Shown one piece after another: positions 9,457 to 17,614 of a stretch of 55,151 nt of DNA (position 1 is its first letter; each line of letters opens with the position of its first letter). The position numbers and the translations under genes are program-made. Origin of the DNA: Elioraea sp051860475 (GTDB lineage: Bacteria; Pseudomonadota; Alphaproteobacteria; Acetobacterales; Acetobacteraceae); the NCBI RefSeq assembly GCF_051860475.1, contig NZ_JBHYDW010000015.1, positions 1 to 55,151 on the forward strand. Reading direction: 5' to 3'. The notes below the pieces were generated by a model. It had not been told where the DNA came from and did no database searches. It saw nothing but the letters and a program-made list of their open reading frames with translations.

Positions 9457-11285
9457 GCCGCGACGCCCTCGCGCACCACCGCCTCGACGCGCAGGCAGCG
9501 CACCAGGCGTTCCTCGTGCCGGTCGAGTGTCGGCACGGCGGCATCACACACATCGGCCGCATGCGGACAGCGCGGGGCGAAGCGGCAGCCGGGGGGCAGC
9601 GCGTGCGGCGGCGGTACCACACCGGGAATTCCGGCGGGCTTCTCCTCGCCTTCCGGCACGGCGGCAAGCAGGGCCCGCGTGTAGGGATGCAGCGGCCGCG
9701 CGAACACCGCGCGCGTGTCACCCTGCTCGACCACCTGGCCGGCATACATCACCACCACATGGTCGGCGATCTCGGCGACCACGCCGAGATTGTGGGTGAT
9801 GAAGACGAGCGCCATGCCGGTCTCGCGCCGCAGATCGGCGAGCAGGTCGAGGATCTGTGCCTGGACGGTGACGTCGAGCGCGGTGGTGGGCTCGTCGGCG
9901 ATCAGAAGGCGCGGGTTGTTGGCGATCGCCATCGCGATCATCACGCGCTGGCGCATCCCGCCCGACATCTCGTGCGGGAAGGCATTGGCGCGCCGCTCCG
10001 GATCGGCGATGCCGACGCGGCGGAACAGCCCGACCGCCTCGCGCCGCGCGGCGGATCGCGGCATGGCGCGGTGCGCCAGGATCGCCTCCGCCACCTGGTC
10101 ACCGGTCCGGTGCACCGGGTTGAGGCTGCTCATCGGGTCCTGGAACACCATCGCCATCGCACCGCCGCGCAGCCGGCGCAGCGCCGCCTCGTCGAGGCGC
10201 AGCAGGTCGGTCCCGTCGAGCCGCGCCATGCCCGACGCTGCGCGCGCCGCCGCCGGCAGCAGCCCCATCACCGAGGCCGCGGTGAGCGACTTGCCCGAGC
10301 CGGACTCGCCGACGATCGCCACCGTCTCGCCGGCACGGACCGAGAAGGAGACGTCGTCCACCGGACGGATCATGCCTGCGGGCGTGTCGATCTCGACCGT
10401 CAGCCGGTCCACCTGGAGCACGGCGTCCGCACGCGCGGGCGGCAGCAGGCCCGGCAGCACGCGGTCGATCGCGCGCAGACGCACGGCGGAGGCGGTGCGC
10501 GGATCGACCCAGTCGCGCAACGCGTCGCACAGCAGGTTCATCGCCAGGATGGTGACGGTCAGCACCGCGCAGGGCCACAGCAGCAGCAGCGGGGATTGCG
10601 CCATGGTCGCGCGCGCGCCGCGGATCATCAGCCCCCAGGAGGGCTCGGGCGGCACCACGCCGAGGCCGAGGAAGGAGAGCCCGCTCTCCAGCACCACCGC
10701 GGCCGCGACCGCGAGCGAGAGCTGCACCAGGATCGGCCCGGCGACGTTCGGCAGCACGGTGACGACCAGGATGCGCAGCGGCCCCGCGCCGAGCGCGCGC
10801 ACCGCCTCGACATAGTCGTGGCCGCGCGCCGACAGTACCTCGGCATAGGTCACGCGCACGAAGCCCGGCAGGAACAGGATCGAGAGCACCAGGATCAGCG
10901 TCCCGCTGCCGGGGCCGAGCAGCGTGACGACCAGGAGGGCGAGCAGGATCGGCGGAAAGCACAGCACGATGTCCATGCTGCGCAGCGCGAGCAGCTCGCC
11001 CAGGCCCCGGAACCAGCCGCCCAGCAGGCCGAGCAGCGTGCCGAGCGCACAGGCGATCGCGGCCGAGGCGAAGGCGACCGTGAGCGAGGCGCGCGCGCCC
11101 CAGATCAGCCGCGAGAGGACGTCGCGGCCGAACTCGTCGCGCCCCAGCGGACTGCCCGGAGCGGGGCCGGAAAGCCGCTGTGCGACATCCTGCTCGACCG
11201 GGTCGGCGAGGCCCAGGACCGGCGCGGCGAGCGCGATCAGCACGATCGCCGCGACCAAGGCGCCCGGGATCGCGAGCCGCCTCAC
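9453..11285 (-). CDS. ABC transporter permease (DppC)-ATPase (DppD) fusion
   Basis: One uninterrupted 610-codon frame joins two importer parts normally encoded separately. Residues about 1-265 are a DppC-type permease with LGRDEFGRDVLSRLIWGARASL and the EAA loop EAVRALGAGPLRILVVTVLPN shortened here to its core. Residues about 282-610 are a DppD-type ATPase with Walker A GESGSGKS, Q loop MVFQDPMSSLNP, signature MSGGMRQRVMIAMA, and Walker B LLIADEPTTALDV. The start is GTG 11285, which overlaps the stop of the upstream permease as GTGA; the frame runs further upstream but that part is a shadow of dppB. No stop or ribosome site separates the two halves. Such permease-ATPase fusions are known in this family. 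Confidence 0.88.
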   Translation of the reverse strand: MRRLAIPGALVAAIVLIALAAPVLGLADPVEQDVAQRLSGPAPGSPLGRDEFGRDVLSRLIWGARASLTVAFASAAIACALGTLLGLLGGWFRGLGELLALRSMDIVLCFPPILLALLVVTLLGPGSGTLILVLSILFLPGFVRVTYAEVLSARGHDYVEAVRALGAGPLRILVVTVLPNVAGPILVQLSLAVAAAVVLESGLSFLGLGVVPPEPSWGLMIRGARATMAQSPLLLLWPCAVLTVTILAMNLLCDALRDWVDPRTASAVRLRAIDRVLPGLLPPARADAVLQVDRLTVEIDTPAGMIRPVDDVSFSVRAGETVAIVGESGSGKSLTAASVMGLLPAAARAASGMARLDGTDLLRLDEAALRRLRGGAMAMVFQDPMSSLNPVHRTGDQVAEAILAHRAMPRSAARREAVGLFRRVGIADPERRANAFPHEMSGGMRQRVMIAMAIANNPRLLIADEPTTALDVTVQAQILDLLADLRRETGMALVFITHNLGVVAEIADHVVVMYAGQVVEQGDTRAVFARPLHPYTRALLAAVPEGEEKPAGIPGVVPPPHALPPGCRFAPRCPHAADVCDAAVPTLDRHEERLVRCLRVEAVVREGVAA

Positions 11286-12235
11286 GCGTGGCGGATCCGC
11301 GGATCGAGGGCGGCGTAGACGAGGTCCATCACCAGGTTCAGGGTGACGAACAGCACCGAGATCGTGAGCACGATGCCCACCACCATCGGATAGTCGCGCG
11401 CCTCGACCGCGCGGAGCAGCGGCGTGGACATGCCGGGCCAGTTGAACACGTACTCCACCAGCACCGTGCCGCCGAGCAGCGTGCCCATGTGCAGCGCGAG
11501 CACGGTCAGCACCGGGATGATCGCGTTGCGCACGACGTGATGGACGAGGACGCGCGACGGCGAGAGGCCCTTGGCACGCGCGGTGCGCACGAAGTCGCGC
11601 GAGAGCGAGTCCAGCACCGCCGCGCGGGTCATGCGGAACACCACGGCGACCAGGCCCTTGGCGACCGCGAGGGCCGGCATTGTCAGCAGCGTGAGGTGCT
11701 GCCAGGGGTCCTGCGCGAGCGGCACATAGCCGCCGGCGGGCATCCAGCGCAGCCACTGCGCGAACACCAGCACCAGCAGCGTGCCGACGACGAAGATCGG
11801 CACGGCGAGCAGCAGCGCGGCAGTGGCGCTGGTCGCGCGGTCGAACGCCGTGCCCCGCCGCAGGGCCGCCTGGGTGCCGACCGGGATGCCGATCAGCACC
11901 GCCAGCACGGCGCCCGCCGCGATCAGCTCCAGCGTGCGCGGCAGGCGCAGCAGCACCTCGTCGATCACCGGGTAGTCGTCGATCATCGAGGCGCCGAGAT
12001 CGCCGCGCCCGAGGCCGGCGAGGAAGTCGCCGTACTGCACCAGCAACGGCCGGTCGAGGCCGAGCCGCTCGCGCAGCTCGGCCACGGCTGCCGGATCCGG
12101 CGCCATCCCGCCGGAGCTCAACAGCAGTTCGGCGGGATCGCCCGGGACAAGGTGGATCACCGTGAAGATGACGGTCGCGACGATCCAGATCAGCACGAGG
12201 CTGACCAGGATGCGTCGGACCGTCCAGAGCAGCAT
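11282..12235 (-). CDS. peptide-type ABC transporter permease (DppB-like)
   Basis: A 317-residue inner-membrane permease with about six hydrophobic helices. It starts with the DppB hallmark MLLWTVRRILVSLVLIW followed by HLVPGDPAELLL, and carries the EAA-type loop FVRTARAKGLSPSRVLVHHV ahead of RNAIIPVLTVLALHMG and VEYVFNWPGM. It forms the translocation channel with the DppC half of the downstream fusion. Its gene lies 7 bases after the binding-protein gene and overlaps the fusion by four bases. Regulation is presumably from the hyuA promoter at the head of the operon. Confidence 0.93.
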   Translation of the reverse strand: MLLWTVRRILVSLVLIWIVATVIFTVIHLVPGDPAELLLSSGGMAPDPAAVAELRERLGLDRPLLVQYGDFLAGLGRGDLGASMIDDYPVIDEVLLRLPRTLELIAAGAVLAVLIGIPVGTQAALRRGTAFDRATSATAALLLAVPIFVVGTLLVLVFAQWLRWMPAGGYVPLAQDPWQHLTLLTMPALAVAKGLVAVVFRMTRAAVLDSLSRDFVRTARAKGLSPSRVLVHHVVRNAIIPVLTVLALHMGTLLGGTVLVEYVFNWPGMSTPLLRAVEARDYPMVVGIVLTISVLFVTLNLVMDLVYAALDPRIRHA

Positions 12236-12242
12236 CGCGGCG

Positions 12243-13775
12243 TCAGCCGATCGTGGTCTCTTCGAGCGTGATCCCGGAGAAGAAGTTCAGCGCGCCGGCG
12301 AGCGCCTTGAACCCCTGCACTTCGGGCACCATGGCGTAGCCCTGGCTGCGCCAGGCGAGGCCGACGATCGGCGCCTCCTCGAGTGCGATCTTCTGCATCT
12401 CGGTGTAGATCGCACGGCGCTTCGCCTCGTCGAATTCGGCGCGCCCCGCCGCCAGGAGCTCCTCCATCTTCGGCACGCGCAGGCCAGGGCTTCGGATATA
12501 CGAGGCGGGCAGCGACCCGTCGATCAGGTTGGTCATCCCGTCGGGATCATTGTTCTCGGTGGTCGTACCCATCACGGAGATGTCGAACTGGCCGCGATTG
12601 CCGAGCGTCACGCGCGTTGCCCAGTCGGGCAGGCGCAGCTCCGCCTGGATGCCGACCGCGGCGAGATGCTGCTGCACCACCTCGGCGGTGTCCTTGTGCA
12701 TGCCGTACTGCGCGGTCGAGAGGATGCTGGTGGAGAACCCGTTGGGCACGCCGGCCTCGGCGAGCAGGGCGCGCGCGCGATCCGGGTCGTAGCGCCAGCC
12801 GGTCGCGAGCTCGGCATCGTAGAGCGGGCTGCCGGGCGGGATCGGCAGCCCTTCGAGCGGCGAGCCGCGGCCGAAGAACGCTGCCTTGACGATGTCCTCG
12901 CGCCGGATCGCATGCGCGATCGCGCGGCGCACGCGCGCGTCGCCGAGATGCGGACGCGTGGCATTGAAGGTCAGGTACATGAACGGCCCGTCGGCCGCGT
13001 CGAGGCGGAGCTTCGGATCGGCCTCGATCGAGGCCATCGACTGCCAGGGGACATACTCGATCAGGTCCACGTCGCCCGCCTGCAGGGCCGCGACGCGCAG
13101 GTTCTCGTCGGCATAGGCGATCATGCGGATGCCGCGCAGCTTCGGCAGCCCCGGCTTGTAGTAGCGGTCGAACGGCTCGAGATCGAGCGAGACGCCGCGC
13201 TCCTGGCCCTTGAGCACGAACGGCCCGGCGCCGATCGGCAGCGTGCCCGCGCCGGTGGGCGAGCGCGGCGAGACCATCATCATGTGATAGTTCGCGAACC
13301 AGAGCGGCAGCGTCACCATCGGCTCCCGGGTGACGAGGCGCACGGTGCGCGCATCGGGGGTCTCGATCCGCTCGAGCCGCTGCGCCTGGCCGCGGTAGAA
13401 CGCGGTCGAGCGCTCGGCGGCGATCTGCTCCAGGTTCCAGCGGATGTCCTCGGACGTGACGCGCTCGCCGTTCTGGAACACCGCGTTCTCGCGCAGGCGG
13501 AACGTCCAGGTCGTCGGGCTGTCGTTGCTCCAGCTCTCGGCCAGCTCGCCGCGCAGGGAGCCGTCGGGCGCGAACGAGACGAGCCCCCGATAGATCAGCA
13601 GCTTCACGGTCGCCGCCGCGGTGCCGGTGTTCACCCAGGGCTGGATGTTCGGCGGGAAGGAGGACAGGCCGAAGCGCAGCACGCCGGGCTGGCGCTGCGC
13701 GCGCGCGGGCAGGGCGCCGAGGAACGGCAGGGCGGCGCCGGCGGCAAGGAGTGAACGTCGGGTCGGTGTCATCAT
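12243..13775 (-). CDS. ABC transporter substrate-binding protein, SBP_bac_5 family
   Basis: Periplasmic binding protein (510 residues) of the dipeptide/oligopeptide/opine family. The N-terminus, TRRSLLAAGAALPFLG then ARAQ, looks like a twin-arginine signal with cleavage after ARA. Family features include LAESWSNDSPTTWTFRLREN, FQNGERVTSEDIRWNLEQI, and VRRAIAHAIRREDI. Tandem ATGs at 13775 and 13772 follow an AGGGAG site. It lies between hyuB and dppB in the operon, so the importer and the hydantoinase genes probably act on the same compound. Ligand not predictable from sequence. Confidence 0.92.
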   Translation of the reverse strand: MMTPTRRSLLAAGAALPFLGALPARAQRQPGVLRFGLSSFPPNIQPWVNTGTAAATVKLLIYRGLVSFAPDGSLRGELAESWSNDSPTTWTFRLRENAVFQNGERVTSEDIRWNLEQIAAERSTAFYRGQAQRLERIETPDARTVRLVTREPMVTLPLWFANYHMMMVSPRSPTGAGTLPIGAGPFVLKGQERGVSLDLEPFDRYYKPGLPKLRGIRMIAYADENLRVAALQAGDVDLIEYVPWQSMASIEADPKLRLDAADGPFMYLTFNATRPHLGDARVRRAIAHAIRREDIVKAAFFGRGSPLEGLPIPPGSPLYDAELATGWRYDPDRARALLAEAGVPNGFSTSILSTAQYGMHKDTAEVVQQHLAAVGIQAELRLPDWATRVTLGNRGQFDISVMGTTTENNDPDGMTNLIDGSLPASYIRSPGLRVPKMEELLAAGRAEFDEAKRRAIYTEMQKIALEEAPIVGLAWRSQGYAMVPEVQGFKALAGALNFFSGITLEETTIG

Positions 13776-13823
13776 CGTCTCCCTTGGTTGTTGTGCGATG
13801 CTCGATCCAGCGGGCCCGTCAGG

Positions 13824-15477
13824 TCAACGGCGATAGACGGACGTGGCCTCCGCCTCGCCGATGCGGCCTTCGCCGATGTCGCGCGCGACTGCCTCGGGCC
13901 TCCGCCCGGATGGCGGTCCGTAGCCGCCCGCACCGGGCGTGATGATCTCCACCCACTGGCCGGCGCGCAACGTCCCATTGCCGAGGTGGAAGGCCTCCAC
14001 ACCCGGGCCGAACACGAAGCGGCCCTTGCCGCCGGGCAGCCCGCCTTGCAGGCCCCAGGGGGCCGAGCGGAACCGCGCGCCGTCGAGCCGCAGCCGGCAG
14101 TCGGCCTCGGCGCGATAGACCCGGCGCAGCCCCATGCCGCCGCGATGCGTGCCCGGCCCGCCCGAGCCCTCGACCAGCTCGTAGCGCACCAACGTCAGCG
14201 GATACTCGGTCTCCAGCGCCTCGACCGGCAGGTTCGAGGTGTTGGTCGTGTGCACATGCACGCCGTCGAGCCCGTCCTTGCCCGCGCGCGCGCCGAACCC
14301 GCCGCCGATCGTCTCGAGATAGACCCAGGGCTCGCCGGTGCCGGGCTGGCGGCCGACGAAGCTCGCGACGAAGCAGGCGCCGTTGTGTGCCGCCGTGACG
14401 CGCTCGGGCACGGCCTGGGCGAGCGCGCCGTGGATCAGGTCGACCACGCGCTGGCAGGTGGAGAGGCGCGCATTCACCGCCGCCGGATGGACGCAGTTCA
14501 CCACGCTGCCCTCGCGGCCGGTGACGGTCAGCGGACGGGCGAGCCCGGCATTGGGCAGGATGGTGGGATCGACCACCGTCTTGACCGCGTAATAGACGGT
14601 CGCGAGCAGGGCGGTGTAGGTCATGTTGATGCCGGCGCGCACCTGATCCGGCCCGTNNNNNNNNNNNATGCAGGTGCATCGTGTCGCCCCTCACCTCCAG
14701 CTCGATCGAGAGCGGCAGCTCGCCGTCGATCTCGGGGCTGTCATGCACGTCCTGGAAGCGCCACACGCCGTCGGGGATCGCGGCGATGCCGGCGCGCATC
14801 TTGCGCTCGGCGTAGTCGAGCAGGGCCGCGCCGGCGGCCAGCACCGTCCCGGTGCCGTACTTGGCAGAGAGCGCCTGCATGCGCGCGACGCCCAGCCGGT
14901 TCGCCGCCATCTGCGCGCGCAGGTCGGACAGCCGTTCGCGCGGCACCTGGCAGTTCAGCAGGATCAGCTCCTGGATGTCCTCCTGCAGCTTGCCTTCGCG
15001 GTAGAGCCGGATCGGCGGGATGCGCAGCCCCTCCTGGTAGATGTGCGCATGGCCGCGATCGGCGAAGTCGGCGTGGTGCGCGAGGTTCACCGCCCAGGCG
15101 ACGATGCGCCCCTCGACGAAGATCGGCTCGGCCAGCACGATGTCGGGCAGGTGCGTCCCGCCGCCCTCGTAGGCGTCGTTGCCGACGAACACGTCGCCCG
15201 GGCGCATCTGCTCGACCGGATGGCGCTTCAGGATGCGCTCGACCACGCCGATGAAGCTGCCGAGATGGATCGGGATGTGCTCGGCCTGGCAGAGCGTGCG
15301 GCCCTCGACGTCGAACAGCGCGGTCGAGCAGTCGCGCCGTTCCTTGATGTTGGTGGAGTAGGAGGCGCGCACCAGCGCCTCGCCCATCTCCTCGACGATC
15401 GAGGAGAGCGCGGAGCCGATCACCTCCACGGTGATCGGGTCCACCTGCGGCCGGGCGAGATCGAGCGCGAGGTTCAT
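13824..15477 (-). CDS. hydantoinase/oxoprolinase subunit B (HyuB-like), interrupted by an assembly gap
   Basis: Subunit B of the ATP-dependent hydantoinase/5-oxoprolinase family, which opens cyclic amides together with subunit A. The first part starts MNLALDLARPQVDPITVEVI and contains NDAYEGGGTHLPDI and NLAHHADFADRG. After the 11-N run at 14657-14667 the reading frame changes and the family sequence resumes as VRAGINMTYTALLATVYYAV, with EGSVVNCVHPAAVNAR, ETIGGGFGARAGKDG and the C-terminal GGGG-rich GSGGPGTHRGG. The frame change is an artefact of gap sizing: known bases total 1,643, so the true gap must be 1 modulo 3. I treat it as one intact gene, about 550 residues, ending at 13824. Overlaps hyuA by four bases. 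Confidence 0.88.
14657..14667. other. assembly gap (11 N) inside hyuB
   Basis: Eleven N bases. The protein frame before and after shows the run is the wrong length to keep the gene in frame (needs 1 modulo 3). About ten missing bases would give a normal family spacing between MHLH and the GPDQVRAGIN segment. Confidence 0.97.
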
Positions 15478-17528
15478 GGCGCGGCCTCCAGGATCAGGTT
15501 GTCGTAGCCGTCCACGCGCGCGCTCATGCCGGGCAGCACGAGGGTGGTGGAGTCCATCTGCTCGACGATCGCCGGGCCGGCGATGCGGTTGCCCGGGCGG
15601 AGCCGGTCGCGCGCAAAGACCGGCGCGGCGACGAAGCCGCCCGCCTCCGGCAGCCAGACATCGCGCGTCGCCTCGCGCGCGGCGGAGGCATCCTCGGCGC
15701 CGAGCGGCTGCGCGGTGAACGCGGCCTTGCGCACGGTCCCTGTCGCCTCGATGCGGAAGGTGACGAGCTGCACCGGCTCGCCGTCCGCGACGAAGCCGTA
15801 CATGCGGCGATGCTCCGCGGCAAACCCCTCCGCCAGCAGCGCGAGCGTGCCCGCATCGAACGGCCCGTCCGGCAGCGCGACCGGCAGTTCGTAGTTCTGC
15901 CCGGCGTAGCGCATATCAACGGTGCGCGTGACGCGCCGCGCCTCGTCAGGAATCCCTTCGAGGTCGAACCATGCCTTGGCCTGCGTGGCCAGCGTCTCGA
16001 AGGCCACGCGCATCGGCACGAGCGCCTCCTTGCCGAGCGGGGTGAGCCGTGTCGCCGCGAAATCGGCGCGCAGGTCGGTCAGCAGCAGGCCCATCGCGCA
16101 CAGGATGCCTGGGTTGCGCGGCACCAGCACGCGCCGGATCTCGAGCTCGCGCGCGAGCCGAGCGGCGTGCAGCGGACCCGCGCCGCCGAAGGCCATCAGC
16201 GTGTAGTCGCGCGGATCATGGCCACGCTGCACGCTGATCACGCGGATCGCCTTCGCCATGTTGGCGGTGACGACCGAAAGGATGCCCTGCGCGGTCTCCA
16301 TCGTCTCCAGGCCGAGCCGCTTCGCGAGCCGCTCGATCGCCGCGATCGCGCGCTCGCGCCGGATCGGCATCCGCCCGCCGAGCAGATGCGTCGGGTGCAG
16401 CGTACCGAGCACGACATTCGCATCCGTCACCGCCGGCTCGTCGTTGCCGCGGTCGTAGCACACCGGCCCCGGGTCGGCGCCGGCGCTGCGCGGGCCCACC
16501 TTGAGCAGGCCGCCGCTGTCCACATAGGCGATCGAGCCGCCGCCGGCGCCGACCGTGTGGATGTCGAGCATCGGCGCCTTGATCGGATAGCCGTGCACGA
16601 TGCTCTCGCTCGCGAGCCGCGGCTCGCCGCTCTGCAGCAGCGCGACATCGGTGCTGGTGCCGCCCATGTCGAAGGTGATCAGGTCGGGGAAACCCGCGAG
16701 CCGGCTGACCGCCTGCGCGCCGACCACGCCGGTGGAGGGACCTGAGAGCACCATCCGCACGGGCATGTTCGCCGCCGCCTCGAGCCCCATCACGCCGCCG
16801 TTCGACTGCGTCAGATGCGGCGTCGCGGACATGCCGAGCGCGCTCAGCCGCTCGGCGAGCCGGCGGATGTAGCGCTGCATGACCGGACCGAGATAGGCGT
16901 TCACCACCGCGGTGGACATGCGCTCGAACTCGCGGAACTCGGGCGCGATCTCGTGGCTGATCGAGAGGAACGCCTCGGGCAGTTCCTCGGCGAGGATGCG
17001 GCGCGCGGCCGCCTCGTGTTCCGGGCGGACGAAGGCGTAGAGGAAGCAGACCGCGACCGCGCTCACCCCGGCGCGCTTCAGCGCGCGCGCGGCCTCGCGC
17101 AGCGCAGTTTCGTCCAGCCGCGTCTCGACCGTGCCGTCATGACGCACGCGCTCGGGCACTTCGAGCCGGAGGTCGCGCGCGACCAGCACCGGCGGCTTGT
17201 CCACCTGAAGGTCGTAGAGATCGGGGCGCTTCTGCCGGCCGATCTCCAGCAGGTCGCGGAAGCCTTCGGTCGTGACCAGCCCGGTCGGCACGCCGCGATG
17301 CTGGATCAGCGCGTTGGTCGCGACCGTCGTGCCATGACCGAAATAGGCGACATCGCCCGGGCCGCCGCCGACGCGCTGCATGCCTTGCTCGACGCCCTCG
17401 GCGATCGCACGCGACGGATCATCGGGCGTCGAGGCGACCTTCCAGACCTCGATCCGGCCGGACTCCTCGTCGAACAGGCAGACATCCGTGAACGTGCCCC
17501 CGGAATCGACGCCGACACGCCACGCCAT
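15474..17528 (-). CDS. hydantoinase/oxoprolinase subunit A (HyuA-like)
   Basis: ATP-binding subunit A (684 residues) of the N-methylhydantoinase/5-oxoprolinase/acetone-carboxylase superfamily. The actin-like ATPase fold shows as WRVGVDSGGTFTDV at the N-terminus, GHGTTVATNALI, ITFDMGGTSTDVALL, and the GGSIAYVDSGGLLKVGPRSAGADPGP region given here only as its ends GGSIA and GADPGPVCY. The C-terminal part has FGGAGPLHAARLARE. The start ATG 17528 is preceded by GAGGGG and lies some 30 bases from a candidate promoter. First gene of the minus operon hyuA-hyuB-SBP-dppB-dppCD-dppF. The exact substrate (hydantoin, 5-oxoproline or another lactam) is not determined by sequence alone. Confidence 0.92.
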   Translation of the reverse strand: MAWRVGVDSGGTFTDVCLFDEESGRIEVWKVASTPDDPSRAIAEGVEQGMQRVGGGPGDVAYFGHGTTVATNALIQHRGVPTGLVTTEGFRDLLEIGRQKRPDLYDLQVDKPPVLVARDLRLEVPERVRHDGTVETRLDETALREAARALKRAGVSAVAVCFLYAFVRPEHEAAARRILAEELPEAFLSISHEIAPEFREFERMSTAVVNAYLGPVMQRYIRRLAERLSALGMSATPHLTQSNGGVMGLEAAANMPVRMVLSGPSTGVVGAQAVSRLAGFPDLITFDMGGTSTDVALLQSGEPRLASESIVHGYPIKAPMLDIHTVGAGGGSIAYVDSGGLLKVGPRSAGADPGPVCYDRGNDEPAVTDANVVLGTLHPTHLLGGRMPIRRERAIAAIERLAKRLGLETMETAQGILSVVTANMAKAIRVISVQRGHDPRDYTLMAFGGAGPLHAARLARELEIRRVLVPRNPGILCAMGLLLTDLRADFAATRLTPLGKEALVPMRVAFETLATQAKAWFDLEGIPDEARRVTRTVDMRYAGQNYELPVALPDGPFDAGTLALLAEGFAAEHRRMYGFVADGEPVQLVTFRIEATGTVRKAAFTAQPLGAEDASAAREATRDVWLPEAGGFVAAPVFARDRLRPGNRIAGPAIVEQMDSTTLVLPGMSARVDGYDNLILEAAP

Positions 17529-17566
17529 GCCCCAGCCCCTCTGGTCGGTTCAACCCGTCGCGTCGC

Positions 17567-17594
17567 ATCCTAGCGGCGAGCGGCATCGCGGCAA
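17567..17594 (-). promoter_or_regulatory. candidate promoter of the hyuA operon
   Basis: On the minus strand TTGCCG (17594-17589) is separated by 16 bases from TAGGAT (17572-17567). This would start transcription near 17560, about 30 bases before the hyuA ATG. Visual match only. Confidence 0.4.
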
Positions 17595-17614
17595 GGCAGC
17601 GGGAGCGGAACAGC

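Noticed and set aside
13819..14660. Separate short gene for the C-terminal half of hyuB
   Set aside because: It is the continuation of hyuB in another frame because of the incorrectly sized N run.
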